A model generated the notes under the pieces. The model was given only the letters and a program-made list of their open reading frames with translations. It did not search any database and was not told the DNA's origin. DNA of 64,000 nt from Taeniopygia guttata (lineage: Eukaryota > Chordata > Aves > Passeriformes > Estrildidae): positions 64,057,501 through 64,121,500 of the forward strand of contig NC_133030.1 in assembly GCF_048771995.1 (NCBI RefSeq), given 5' to 3'. Each line of letters opens with the position of its first letter. Within the stretch, counting starts at the first letter, position 1. A program made the position numbers and the translations under genes. Shown piece after piece: positions 11,673-26,600 of the stretch.

Positions 11673-14600
11673 TTACGTTCCCGTCTCCAGAAGCTCCTCC
11701 AGGCTCTTCCTGATGTGCGGGGGCTGTGCCGCGGCGTGGGCGAGCAGCCCGGGGCCCATCTGCGCCCACAGCGCCCGCGCCAAGGCGGCCGTGGCCGTGC
11801 GGGGGCCGGGCACGGAGCCGCCGCTGGCCGAGCTGCCCAGCAGGTGCCACAGCACGGGCAGCACCTTCTGCTCCACGGCACAGGGCTTGCGAGGGTACAG
11901 CTCCGGCACCAGCTCTGCAAAAAAATATTCACTTAAATTACAGTTTCAATGGGATCCCAGCCTTTGAGAGGGTACAGCTCCAGCACCAGCTCTGTAAGAA
12001 AATATTCATTTAAATTACTATTTCAATGGGATCCCGGACTTTGAGAGGGGTACAGCTCTGGCACCAGCTCTGCAAATAAATATTCACTTAAATTACAGTT
12101 TCAATGGGATCCCGACCTTTGAGAGGGGTACAGCCCCAGTACCAGCTCTGCCAGGAGAAAATATTTATTTAAATTACAGTTTCAAGGGTATCCCAGGCTT
12201 TGAGAGGGGTACAGCCCCAGTACCAGCTCTGCCAGGAGAAAATATTCATTTAAATTACAGTTTCAATGGGATCCCGGCCTTTGAGAGGGGTACAGCTCCA
12301 GCACCGGCTCTGCCAGGAGAAAATATTCATTTAAATTACAATTTCAATGGGATCCCCATGTTTAAGAGGGGTACAGCTCTGGCACCAGCTCTGCCAGGAG
12401 AAAACACACATTTCAGTCACAGCTGCAATGGGAGCCCACCTTTGAGAGCAGTACAGCTCTGGCACCTGCTCTGCAAGAAAATATTCACTTAAATTACTAT
12501 TTAGATGGGATCCCCCTCTTTGAGAGGGGTACAGCTCCGGCACCAGCTCTGTAAGAAAATATTCATTTAAATTACAATTTCCATGGGATCCCAGCCTTTG
12601 AGAGGGATATAGCTCTGGCACCAGCTCTGCAATAAAATATTCATTTAAATTACAATTTCAATGGGATCCCCATGTTTAAGTGGGGTACAGCTTTGGCATC
12701 AGCTCTGCCAGGAGAAAATATTCATTTAAATTACTATTTCAATGGGATCCCCATGTTTGAGAGGGGTACAGCTCCAGCACCAGCTCTGCAATAAAATATT
12801 CATTTAAATTACAATTTCAGTGGGATCCCGGCCTTTGAGAGGAGTACAACCCCAGCACCAGCTCTGCAAGAAAATATTCACTTAAATTACAATTTAGATG
12901 TGATCCCCAGCTGTGAGAAGGGTACAGCTCTGGTATCAGCTCTGCAAGGCAGCAAGCCAGGGGTCAGGATAAAATCATAATTTGAATTACAATTTAGATG
13001 TGATCCCCAGCTTTGATAGGGGTACAGCTCAGGAGCCCACGCTGCAAGGCAGCAAGGAGGGGTCAGGATCAAATATTCATTTGAATTAAAATTTTCATGT
13101 GAACCCTGCCTTAAGAGATGCTCAAAAGCACTTAAATAATCTCCTCAAACTGCTGCTGTACACAAGAGTTTGCTGTTGCAACAGCATCAGCTCCCATAAA
13201 AAATTCCAGATTTTCCCACAACCACTCCTTTTATCCTGTCCCAGGAGTTTACACAGTAGCACCAGCGCTGCTGATAATTACACTTTTCCATTAAGCCAAA
13301 CAAAAGAAAAAAAGGGGATTTTAGGATGGGTTTTTTTCAGCTAGGATTCTCATAAAGACCCTTATTTCTCACCGTGTAAGGTCTGGTATTTCCAATTTCC
13401 CCTCTATCTCACAAACAACCAGTAGATATTTAAGAAAAAAGCAGCCTTATACTGTTAATATAGAATCATGAAATGATGGGATATCCTGAGCTGGAAGGGA
13501 CCCACAAGGATTATGAGTCCAACTCCTGGCCCTACACAAATATATATAAAATATGTATAAAAATAAATATATATGTTCATAGGATTAAATATTTTCCTCA
13601 ATAATGAATTCAGTGTTTCATTAGCAAATGTTTCCCTCTCTGCCAGAACAGCCTCTTCTTATATATAACACAAACCATTCCAAAAATCCCAGCAAGAGAG
13701 GACTGTTTAAAGGCTGTTTAACACCCTCAGAAAGCACAAATTTAGGGATATTTCAGGAACAGCCTGACCATTGTGTTATTGGGTCCCATTTCACACAGAA
13801 CTACTCTGAAAGTGAGCCAAGGAAATGTTTGGTTCAAGCATATTTCCCATAAAGACATTCCTTGTTCATTTAAAGCATGGAAATGCAGCTTTTCTTGAGG
13901 AATTCCTGGTTGGAGGGTGGGAGGGGCTGGGCTGGAATTGCCAGAGCAGCTGTGGCTGCCCCTGGATCCCTGGCAGTGCCCAAGGCCAGGCTGGACACTG
14001 GGGCTGGACACCCTGGGACAGTGGGAGGTGTCCCTGCCATGGCAGGGGTGGCACTGGGGGGGATTTAAGGTCCCTTCCATCCCAAACCATTCTGGATTCC
14101 TGGCAAGAGCATGAGGGAATGAACACTGGGAGAAGGAATACAAAGCCATGTTGAAATTATTATATGCTTAAGGTTTTATAAATGTTAATCCTTAAGGTAT
14201 TTAAATATATGAGGTCTTTAAATTTAAATTAAATCCTTAATATATTTATTAATATTTATAAATTCCAGGTTGTTACAGATCTTCCATCTGACTCTATAAC
14301 ACTAATGCTAATGCTAATACTAATCCTTTGTTTTGTCAGCAATAGCTCCAATTTCCATTAAAGAGCTGAAAAGTGACAACCTCCTGAGGCAGAAGGGAAG
14401 GTACAGACACACCTCCACCTCGCAATTAATCTCCCTAATTAAGGGAACCCAACCAACCAAACAAGCAGAGGAAAAGAGCATTTTACCAGCCAGCTTTTCT
14501 GTCAGGTCCTGCTTTGCTTTTCCACTCAGGAACTGGGCTTTTGTGCAGAACGGCTGCAGGAGCAGGGAGGTGTCTAAAGGCAAAGAGCAAAACACCTTAA

Positions 14601-17600
14601 ATTCTTAAATGGAAATGAAGTTTTCTGGAAATAAACACAATATGGGAAAAGGTAAATAAGAAAATGCTATGGAAAAATAACCAAAGCACTACTGAGCAAT
14701 ATTAAGGTGATTTGTGTGGTGAGAATAAACCAAACGATTTTTACAGTGTAGCAACACTGTGAAACTCTTGGAAAGAGTAACACTTTCAATTTACAACTTA
14801 ATCACCACAATTAAAACAGTTTCAAGTTAAGAAAAAATAAATTGCTTACCTAAGTGTTGACATAGAGCCTGGATAACATTTGTGGCAGCTGCATAAATCC
14901 CTGGATTTTTGGAGTTGAGGTTGTTGTCCACTATGGCAGGAATTAACATGTTGATCACAGGTGATAAATTGTCTTTGAGCAGTGGAATCATCTTGTGCAT
15001 GGCCTCCAAAGCCACCTGGTTCACTTTGCTGTTGGAGTCGTGTAAGCGAGGCTTGAAAGCATCAAAGATCTGCAAAAGCATCCAAGCAGCACTCATGGAA
15101 CTGGGCATCAATAAAGCCCATCACCCTCTTTATTGCCACCCTTTAACTGTCCACCTCTGCTATCTCCAGGGGTTGGAAATAGATGTTCTATGTGAAAAAT
15201 GCGTATTTTATGATTGGCTTGTCACAAATGTTACAGTGAATATTATATGTGTAATGTTAGAAAGTTATGCTGTATTAATTAGCTTAAGTAGTGTGTTATT
15301 TTTAGGTTATAACAGAATGTTAAAATAGAAGCTATGTTATGTAAGATACTTTTTTACTAGTTCAAGAAAAGGGATAAGATAATCAAGAAACTCTTTGCAC
15401 AGAGATAAAGCAACACAAAACCTGAAGAGTTACAGCCTCCTTATCAGAACAAACATCCTTTCACCTTCTCCCCATCTTTATGGAACCATCAGGATTAAGG
15501 GGAAGACATTGACAAAAATCAGAAAAATTATTAATTTGCAAGGAATTTGTGCATCATGTATGAGATATATGATTATGCAACAGACTGTTGCTGATAAGGG
15601 TTATTCCCTTGTTCCCAATGCATGTTTGTGGCAGCTCAGTGCCCAAAAACATCAGGATGTCCATAATTCTTTGCTTTTTATTGTCTTGTAATTGTCCTAG
15701 CTCTAATTTTTTATTACTCTAATTCTATTACTATTTTATAACCATTTTGTTATTATTAAACATTTAAAAATTCTAAAAACAAGCGATTGGTGATTTTCAC
15801 ATTTTGTGAGGTCCCTTCTGACCCAAACCACTCTGAGATTCTGGGATTTTGGGATATAAAAATACCTGGGATGATTTTTTGAGCAAGTCAAGCCAGATTT
15901 GCTATGTTAACCCTGTGCATTAATGTGATCTGAAGCCCTGCAGTGCAATGGACTCCAGGCACAGTAACTGCCCCTGTGACCCAGATTTGCTATGAGCCAG
16001 TGTTTTTAGGGAAACATGGATCTGTTCAGCAAGGGGAACATCTGAAAGGTTTCAAACCCATCCACAGATTGGATATCAGGAGGTTCCACAGCAGAATTCC
16101 ATCCTTCCACACAAAGATATGGCACTGCTGGAGGACAAGCTTGGGTTTCTTTTCATTGTATCTGTCTTTAATTTACAGCTGCTGGACATTTCTTTCTCCT
16201 TCAGAACCTCCTTTCCTATTGGACAGGATCTTCATCCTGAACTTTAGCATAATAAATTTAGCGTAATACTTTCCTCACCTTCTCCCACACAAAATCTTGT
16301 AACTCTGCTTCAGAGACAGTTTTACAGTTCTTCATTAATCCTTCCTGCTGCTTTCACAACTATTCCCTATTTTGATATTTACCCAAGAGTGGTGTGAAAA
16401 ACAGCACGAGGATTCCAGAAATCACAGAATCACAGACTGGTTTCCATGGGAAGAGATGTTAAAGCCCATCCCACCCCACCCCTGCCATCATCAAGGACAC
16501 TTTCCACTATCCCAGGGTGCTCCAAGCCTCATCCAACCTGGCCTTGGACACTTGCAGGGATGGGACATACACAGCTTCTCAGGGCAGTGGCTCAAAAGTA
16601 TCCCGAGTGAAAAATTCCGCATTTTTCCTCCTGTTCCCTTTCTTTCCTCTCTTAGTGACTCACATAGACCCCCCCTGCTCCTCAATGCTCTCTGTCAATC
16701 ATCCTTATTCCAAGAAAAATCCAAGACTTTTCTCAGAAAACTTGGTAACCCTGATGCCTTGTGCAGGCTGCCCTGGAGCAGAGGCTGGGCAGATTACAGA
16801 ATAAATCAGGGATTTATTAAAGGATCTCCTCTATGGATCCACCTTGGGCAGCACCAGAGCCCAGCCAGGGCTGCACCCAAATGAACCAAAATGGCCCCAA
16901 AATGCACAAGCGCTCCAGGGGGCTCTCCCTGGGATCAGTTCTGCTCCATTGGCACCTTGGAGTTCATTGTCCCATTCCAGCTTTAGCCCAGGCAGTCCCA
17001 CCCTGCTTGTTTTTCTCTCTCCAGCCCACGGTGTTTGTGCTCCTGGGCTGAGATTTGGATCATTTGTCCTTGGTGCCCAGCTGGAGCAGGAATTGTTTTG
17101 TCTCCCTGCTCTGTGCAGAGAGCTCAGCACCCCCTGGTATGGAGCCCAGACCCACACACTGAAGCAGCACAGAATGTGAAAACAGAAAAGCTCTGGCTGC
17201 CAGCCTTTCCCAGCGTTACCCTGACGAGGTTGGCGAGCACCAGCCCCGGGCTGCTCTCGGTGTCCAGCAGCAGCTGCCTCACGCCGCCCAGGCGCTCCCG
17301 GAAATCTCTGGCGCTCAGTAACCCCACCACGTCCCTGACATAGTCCTCACTCTCCAGGGCACTGCGAGGAGCTGCTCTCCTTGGGGCCTCCTGGCTCTCC
17401 GTGCTGTCCCTGTGGGGAAGGGAAATGATATTCTGTGAGTTGGACCAGCTCATCCCACACGTTCTCGTCCCATCTAAGTGCCAGCATCAAAAGTAAACAC
17501 AAAGTTTCACTTTAAATGTGGTGAATAAAAATAAATCACCTAATAGTAATTGTTGTTCCCAAAGTCTTAGATCCACTCTGCTCCAAATGCAGCTGCTTTT

Positions 17601-20600
17601 GTGACCAAAATCAAATGGGAACTTCCCTTACATCAGTGGGTCACAACCTCCTCAAACTTACTGTAGTTTAATTTTGTATTCCCAAAGTACTTTAAAGACT
17701 CACCCCAGACGAGGTCTGACCTCAGCAGCACTTGATGCTGAAGTGAAAACCCAATAGCTCTTCCTAGAATATTTAAAAACAAATTTCCTGTGGCACCTGA
17801 TCTCATTAGAGAGTCGTGGAAAGAATTCTAAAACCTGTGGAATCACCTCTCTGTCCAGGTATTTCCAGACCATCCAGGCAGTCATTACCTCACTCCTAAT
17901 TCCTGAACACAAGGCTTGGATGAGAAATGGAATAAGCAGTCAAAATCTATCAGCAAATGTAGAACCAGTTATTATTTTGAACTGTGGAGGATGTGTTAAA
18001 GAAATCTGGTCCTGAAGAGACTCTGCAGTCACAGACCTCTGAGCTCTGTGTTCTTGGAAGCAGTTTTTGGCTTGCTGTAAATTTGGGGGTGCTTCTTTTT
18101 CAGCTCATTCAATCACAAACCATGGAATGGTTTGGGTTGGAAGGGCCTCAAAGCCCACCCAGCACCACCCCTGCCATGGCAGGGACAGCTCCCACGGTCC
18201 CAGGCTGCTCCAAGCCCTGTCCAGTGCCCTGGGGCACTTCAGGGATCCAGGGGCAGCCCCAGCTGCTTGGGATGTAGATCCAATGGATCCATGTCAGCAT
18301 CATCCCAGGTGTTGCTGTTCAGACTCATGGAAAAACCATTCCTGGTTGGAGCCACAGCACAAATTGCTCATTTGTACACAACTGTGGACACCAAGGACTT
18401 TGTTGGGTGTCCTGGCTGGGGATGCTGGAGGGTTTAGATCATACTCTGACCACTTTTAGTTTTGTTTTATCTTCTTACAGGTTTTATATTGACATTTTTT
18501 AGGTTTTGGATATACAGTACTGTGAATTCCAGGTGTACGGTGTGTATTTCATAGATGGTCAGTAGACAAATTAACTTCAAAATTCACAAAACCATTTTAA
18601 TATAACTGGTTACTCTATTTAAGAGTTTCTCTGGAACAGGTCAAGACTTTCCTTTTCCTTGAGGGATGTTTAAGTTTCCCAGCCCTGTGTGGCTGTTTCT
18701 GTGCTCCCTCCTTGGCCAGGTTCCTCACAGGATAAGCACTGGAGCTCATTACCTGTCTGGGATGATGGGAGCTTCTCTGCAAGTAGAGGATGACCTCAAA
18801 TGTCCAACATTTCCAGTCTGGGAACGCCTTCCTTTGGCTGAGGGTGTATCCAAGGGCATCTCCCCCAGGCCCTGCACAAAGGCACAGAAGGAATTCATGG
18901 AACAAGGCAACCACAGGGAATTACTGGGGCTGCACTGCTGGAATTGTCTACACCCAGCAGCCCCCAGCACACCTCCACCTGCCCCAGGTGCTACACAAGA
19001 GCTTTCCCACACACCTTCTCTCGTAGGCTGACAACAGTTTCCTTAATGTAAGGCAAATCCTTGGCTGGCACAAACTTCTCCAGGATTTTATCCAAGTCAG
19101 GATGAGCCATCATGCTGAAGAGCATCTTCCGCCCGTAGTACCTGCAGGGAGAGCACCAGGACATCCAGGAACAGCCTTTGTCCCTTTGTCACCTGGCTTT
19201 GTCATTCCAGCTGTGTGATTCCAAAATGGAAAGGTGCAGGGAGATTGTGTCCAGGGAAGGGAAAGGAGCTGGGAAGGGAACAGAGCCCCAGGAGGGGCTG
19301 AGGGAGCTGGGAAGGGGCTGGAGAGTTCCTGAGGGAGCTGGGAAGGGGCTGGAGAGTTCCTGAGGGAGCTGGGAAGGGGCTGGAGAGTTCCTGAGGGAGC
19401 TGGGAAGGGGCTGGAGAGTTCCTGAGGGAGCTGGGAAGGGGCTGGAGAGTTCCTGAGGGATCTGGGAAGGGGCTGGAGAGTTCCTGAGGGAGATGGGAAG
19501 GGGCTGGAGAGTTCCTGAGGGAGCTGGGAAGGGGCTGGAGAGTTCCTGAGGGAGCTGGGAAGGGGCTGAGCCTGGAGCAAAGGAGGCTCAGGGGGACCTT
19601 GTGGCTCTGCACAGCTCCTGCCAGCAGGGGACAGCCGGGGGGTCGGGCTCTGCTCCAGGAACAGGGACAGGAGCAGAGGGAACGGCCTCAGGCTGGGCCA
19701 GGGCAGGCTCAGGGTGGGCACAGCAGGAATTTCCCCATGGAAAGGGAGCTCAGGGATTGGCACTGCCCAGGGAGGTTTGCAGTGCCCAGTCACTGTTATT
19801 GCAGGTCTTTTCTAACCTCAGCAATTCCATGACTCTAAGATTGCTGACTCCCCTTTCCATTCTCCCCCAGAGGATGTGCTCAAGGATCACTTTAATTAAC
19901 TGACCAAATTAATGAGAACAGCCTTCCAGTTCTGCTGGCTGTAACCAGGGTGAGTCCAGCCGTGTCAGGCTGAGACATGGATCAGCTCCAGGTGTGGATT
20001 GCAGAGCCAGCATTCCCTGTGAGGCTCCAGCACAGAGCACATCCTGTGAGCACTGTCGTCCTGCAGTCAGGGTGTGTGGGGGGTATCCCATGGGACAGTG
20101 CTGGGATAACAGCTGCACTCAAAGCTTTGTTTGGAAGGGACCTTCAATCCCATCCCCTTCCACCTGTGCCGGGGTGTGGGAATCCAGGGCTTCCCTCTGG
20201 CTGCCCTGGCAGGTCTGGGACCCTGGCAGGGGTCAGGAACCCCCTGGACAGAGCCCCCAGAGACACTGGCTGTGATCTCTGTCCATGGAAAAGAGTTTTC
20301 AATCTTACAGGATGAATTACAAGCTTTGAGTGTTTGATAAGAATAATAATTAAGTGTGGCACGGGTGCAAGAGTAAAATTTTAGGATTCTAGATTAGGGG
20401 TTCAGAGGGGACAAGATGGAGGAAATTGGGTGTGTCTTGTCCTTTTCCTCCTTCTTCATGCCCTCCATGTTTCACTGTGGTGTTGGCATTTTTCTGTTGG
20501 TTCAGGCTGGGGACACACTGTCCAACGTAGGTGACAGATATTGGCACGTTATTGTAAATCCAGCACAGGTAGTTTGTGGTATTTAATGTTTGTACCATCC

Positions 20601-23600
20601 CACTGAGGGCAGAGCCCCACACGCTGCCCTGCAGGACAGAGCTGCGGCAGGGCAGCAGAACATGTTAGAGATAAACAGAATAAACAGCCTTGAAACAGCA
20701 CAGACCAATTATGGCTTCTGCTTTGGCAGCGGGGCTGACAGACAGAGACTTTTACAATCTCGGAATCACCAATACCCACAGATTCCGACACCAGGGGCAG
20801 GGACACCTCCCCTAGCCCGGGCTGCTCCCGGCCTCCTCCAAGCGCTCCTGCTCCCCGAGATCTCTCCCCTCCAGCCCAGCCCAGCCCCAGAGGCACAGGC
20901 TGCTCCCCGGGGCACACTCACCGTGTCTGCTGCGAGCTGTCCTGGGCAAAGCTGGCGATGGCGGGCAGCAGCCGCTCCGCCACGGGCCGGCCCGCGGCCA
21001 GCGCGCGCTCGGGGCCCAGGCGCTGCAGCATGTCCCCCAGGTGCTGGGCCGTGCACCTCCTGACGGCCGAGTGCAGGTGGCTGCGGAGGGAAAGAGGCCT
21101 GAGGGACGGCAGGGTCCTGCAGGGCAGCTGGCAGCACCCACCCTGCCCGGCACAGCCTGCGGGCACCGCGCTGGAACACACCCCGACCCATCCCAGCACC
21201 CACACCTTCCTGCAGCTGCTCCTGCTGGATACAGGCAGCGGCTTTTGCAATCTCTCTCCCAGTTTTCCTTCAGATAATTTTGTTTTGTGAAGTATGTGAG
21301 TGTTCTTTCAACAAGCCCTATGAAAAACCAGTCCCTGTGCTCAGAGACACATCCTAGGCACTTGATATCGCTGTAAAATTGACTAAAGCAGGGTTCAATC
21401 AACTTCTAAAGATCCTGCAGGAGTCTCCTGATCCCCGCTTTGTACAAAGTAAACACCTGTGCTGATGCAAAGGGGAGAACTGCCAGAATCAGCCTTCAAC
21501 CTCGTGCAGCAAATGACCCTTTTATCTAAATCCGGCTGCCCCTGCTGATCCCACTTGCGCTCAACAAAAAAATCCTGCAAACTCCAACGTCTCCAATTTT
21601 ATATTTGGATTAAAAATGCTACTTTGAGGACAATTTGTAACTCCTGCTCCACTTTCAAGGGGAAAACAAGAATTGAGAGGCTGAGAGACCTCAGTCCATG
21701 AAGCAAACAAGCCCCTGCTCATGGAAACAGCTGGAAAACATTTATGAGCACACAACACCTTGGAGGAACACAGTGCATACAGGTAAGAAACAGGATTTTA
21801 AAATTTCTGAAGTAAAATCACTCTCATCTCTACCCCTGGAACAATGCTCTTGGATCATGAATCTACTCACAGAATCCCAAACTGGTTTGGGAAGGGACCT
21901 TAAAGCTCATCTTGTTCCAACCCCTGCCATGGGCAGGGACACCTCCCACTGGAATTATTCTTGTTGGTAAAGTCAAACCCAACTTGGGAGCTGATGAAGA
22001 ATCAGTATTTCTGTCTAGTCAGGTTTGCCAGCATTAGAGTCATGATCACAGAGGGCTTGAAAGGAGCTGAGCAGAAACCAGGTACATTTTAAGAGGTCCC
22101 ACGAATTGTAAGTGACACCATAATTGAAGGATTATGTTGTGGCGAATTTAAGCAACTCAGCCCAACTTAGAGAGAACATCTCTTGTGTAATTACAGTTGT
22201 GTCAAACAATCCTTTTCAGTTCCTAGTGAGACACAGATTTGCCCTTTGAAGGATAATTCCATATTCCTGGTCACAGCCTCTGGAGCTGGAGCTGCCCTGT
22301 GCTCTAGGCCTAGAAAAGCTGCAACGTTAGGCCATGCCCTGATGTGTTATCCATTAAAAACATCCTGTACTCCATGAATTAGGAAACTCTGAGCTGGGAA
22401 TAGATTAATCTGTGCCCAAAGGCTGTATTCAACTTAATTCTGATGCCTTAGATAGCAGAAAACCTATGCAAACTCACAAACTGGAGGGGGCAAATCCCTC
22501 CAGAAAACGCCTCAGCAGGTGAGTCTGAATCTGCTGGGGAAGGTGGGGACATCTGCCCAGGAGGGACAGGGGTCTCTGAGGCCAAGAAGGGAGAACCCAA
22601 ACAGGGCACTTCCCCTTGCTGCTGAATGAAAGCCATGGGCAGGTACTGCCTGCTGCTCCTAAATTCACAAAGTCGTGGAATCAGCCTGCTTGGGTTAGGA
22701 GGGACCAAAAATCCATGGGCAGGGACACTTTCCCCTATTCCCAGCCCACCCTTGGACACTTCCAGGGGTGGGGCATCCATCCCAAGCCAGCCTGAATCCC
22801 AGTAATTCATAAAGAATGGAAACCCCAAGGCTGATTTTTGCCTTTCAGTTTAAAGAGCAGAGAATTGCAGCAGAGCTGTCAGGAGACAGAATCCATGCAT
22901 TCCCCAACAATCAGCTGCCCAGGAAACAAAAGAGAACATTTTCAGTCAAGACTAACTCTGAGGATTGGAGCTGTGCAGGAAATCTGTGGAGAGGTTTTGA
23001 ATGGAGCACCTGAAATGTGTCATGAAGGGAAATGGAGGCTGAGAAATGTCACCAAGGGGTGGCAGAGAGGAGGGGAAGCACCAGGGGTGCACCCAGCTCA
23101 GATGTGGTGAGCAGTGAATGAGGATGGAAAAGGAAAACAGACTGAACAGGGCCAGGGATAGAAGGGAATTAACTCCAGAAAAGAATGGCCACCAGCACTG
23201 GGAAGGAAATTAAAATGCAGACACAAAGGCTCAGCCTAGAGAGGAGGAATCAAGCACGACAGATGCAGCTAGAGAACCGTAAGTTGTAAATCAGTTTTCT
23301 AAATAAAGAGGGGTGCTGAAAACTGGCCAAGGCAGGAACTGACTGCAGAGCAAAGGAGGAAAAGAAAGAACATTATGTCAGCTTTACCAGGCAAAGCAAA
23401 ACAGCAGCTCCCCAAGAATATACAGTAACAGCAAATAAAATCACTGAAGTGGTGCAGAACAGCCAGAAAATACACCAAGCTCCAAAATCAACAGCCAACC
23501 TCTTACATAGTGCACAGAAAGGAAACAGAGAGGCTTTAATTCAATTTATGCCAACAAACATTGCCCTGGGTAGAGGTTTAGCACAGCTGATTTACTGGTT

Positions 23601-26600
23601 TTCAAATTTCTGTCTACTGTACTCTGATTTGATGTTAAAAAGCCTGCATTTGATAAGTTTATTCTATTCACAATATTCTTTATAAAGTCTTTATAGGAAT
23701 TACCTTTGCCCTCCATTTATAAGAGAACAAAGTGCACGTGCTGGAGTCACATTATTAACCATGGCCTTCAGTGCCTTGTCTACCTCTTCCCTTATAAAAG
23801 TGTTGGATTCCCCAGCTTTGTGCAAAAGGACTTTTACTGCATTATCTACTTCTTGATCCATGCTCTTTTTCAGGTGGGTGAACAAATCCCCTAAACAGAC
23901 CACAGCAGCTCGAGAAACACCTGAGCGTAAATTCTTGACCTGCACACAGGAAAAACCCAAAAAACAATGAATAATGTTTATCAGAGAGACTTGAAAATAA
24001 ATATTCATGTTTGCCCTTTGTCATTTTTAAGCAACATTACAAGCAACTGAGAAACACATTTCTAACTTGATTCACAATGGGTGAGAATTAAAATACACAC
24101 TCATAAAAATGTTATAAAGTTAAAATCTACATTTTCTCAGCCTCTGAGTCTCAAATCATTCTTGAGACTGCCCAGTTGAGGAAAATTCACCAGAGGTGAG
24201 CATAAATCACTTCAGAGAGCTGTAAAATACATATATACACACAGAGAGCCAGTGGAATATTGTGATAGGAAAATTTAACCTCTTGAGCCACAGCCAGAGT
24301 TGTTTCGTGGAGCTTTGCAGTCAGAATAGGGGCATGGTAGGCAGACAAGCACCTGACAAAGTTCAGACCTTCAATTTTCTTCTCCCTGTGTGAAAAAATA
24401 ATACTTAAATTCCATCCATTTGTCAAGTTTCATTAAAATATTTACTGTTATGAACACAGAGCCCCAAGGCTGGGCTGGTAATTCCACACAGAGCACCAGG
24501 AAGGTGTTGGTGGTGCCTCTCCAGCCCTTCAAGTCAGACTCTCCAAGCCTCTGAAAGCCCAGTTCCCAGCCCTAATTTACAATGCTCATTTAATCTCACA
24601 CTTGATTAAACCCCCCTGCTGGATTTAGTCCTTTTCTGACACAGGGATGTGTGAACTGAGGGGCGTTTTAAACTTTTATTTTTAAAATCATTTATATTTA
24701 CATAGTGTGTATTTGTTTAATACAAATACTAACTGTGTAACCCTTCTGCCAAACTTTAAAAATTCTCTACAAATCCATTTCCCACCCTCCCCCATTTTTC
24801 TCCTCTCTCACTCTGTCCCCTCGCTATTTTTGTCATTTTGCTGTGTTTTACAGCGAGCTCTCAGAATCACAGAATCACAGAATGATGAGGTTGGAAGAGA
24901 CCTTTAAGATCATCAAGTCCAACCCATGCCCTAACACCTCACTAGACTATAGCACCGAGTGCCATGTCCAGTCTTTTTTTAAACACATCCAGAGACGGTG
25001 ATTCCACCACCTCCCTGGGAAGACAATTCCAGTGTTTTATTATTCTTTTGGTGAAAATTTTTTCCTGATATCCAACCTACACCTTCCCTGCCATAGCTCG
25101 AGACTGTGTCCTGCTGTTGTGTCAGTGCTGCCCCATGAGACAGAGTAAAAATTTAACAAGGTAAGAATCCATTTAGATTTATGTGAAATGTACCACTTTG
25201 AGCTTGCTAACGTAAGTAAAATATGTTATTTAATCTAGTAACTACAACACTAGCAAAGTTGCCCCAACTAAAAAAGAGATAAAACTCCTCAGACCTTAAA
25301 ACAAAGAAAGCAGAGTAACCCAAGAGTTCTTTCTGTACTTTCTAACAAAAACTGAGTACAAGTATAACTAGCTGTAAGTGTAACGCAAAATCAACAAAAT
25401 AAATAATCATGAACCTATTGTGAAATTCTGTACATATAGAAATAAGTCAGAGTAATAAAAAAAAACAAAAGTTCTCAAAAGTGTGCACATCCACTAAAAA
25501 CTGAGTCCCCACATGTGTCCACAGTGCTATAAATAAACAAATCGTTCTGTGGCAAGTACATTTCTCTCACTCTCAGGATTTTCATAGAGGTGCACAGAGA
25601 GAAGAAAGAGAAAACAATTTTTATTCCTGCTCCTTGTTTTTCTTACGTGGAATGTGTTTGGAGAATTGTTTCCCTGGGGTGATTGCTTGGTTGGGTTCTG
25701 GTGAGGATTGTTTGAGCCTGGTGGCCAATCCAACCCAACCCAACCCAACCCAACCCAACCCAACCCAATCCAACCCAACCCAACCCAACCCAACCCAACC
25801 CAACCCAACCCAATCCAACCCAACCCAATCCAACCCAATCCAACCCAACCCAACCCAATCCAACCCAACCCAACCCAATCCAATCCAATCCAATCCAACC
25901 CAACCCAACCCAATCCAATCCAATCCAATCCAATCCAACCCACTGGGGCTGGGCTCAGAGAGGGTCACGAGTTGAGTTAGAGTCAGAGAAAGTAGGTTTA
26001 TAGTTTTAGTATCCTCCTTTTATATAGTATATTGATGTATTTTAGCATAGTTATAATAAAGAAATCATTCAGCCTTCTGAACTGAGTCAGACATTGTCAT
26101 TTCTTCCCACTGGGTTCGCCTGCGTTCACAATACTATTCCCTACCGATCTTTATGAAAGGTGAATTTTCATTTTCCCGGGGCGTGTCCCCGTGCCCGCCC
26201 TGCCCAGCCCAGCCCAGCCCAGCCCAGCCCGGCCCTGCCCGGCCCAGCCCTGCCCAGCCCAGCCCTGCCCAGCCCAGCCCAGCCCAGCCCAGCCCAGCCC
26301 CTCACGCACCAGTCGTGCTCAGCCAGCAGCGCCAGCGCCGTGGCCAGCGCGGGCTCGGGCCGGGCCAGCGGCTGCAGCTCGGAGGGGTCCAGCACCTCGG
26401 GGCTCTGCGGCACCCGCGGCTCCCGGCAGCGGCCCCGGGGACACGGCTCACCTGCGGGGAGGACACGGCAGCGTCAGGGACACGGACACGGACGGGACAG
26501 GGACACGGCAGCGTCAGGGACATGGCAGGGACAGGGACACGGCAGCGTCAGGGACAGGGACACGGCAGGGACAGGGACAGGGACACGGACACGGCAGCGT

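Noticed and set aside
10526-11967. Open frames of 308 and 395 codons across the CCCAGTTCAG array
   Set aside because: Minisatellite in the presumed TOGARAM1 3'UTR, on the strand opposite to the gene.
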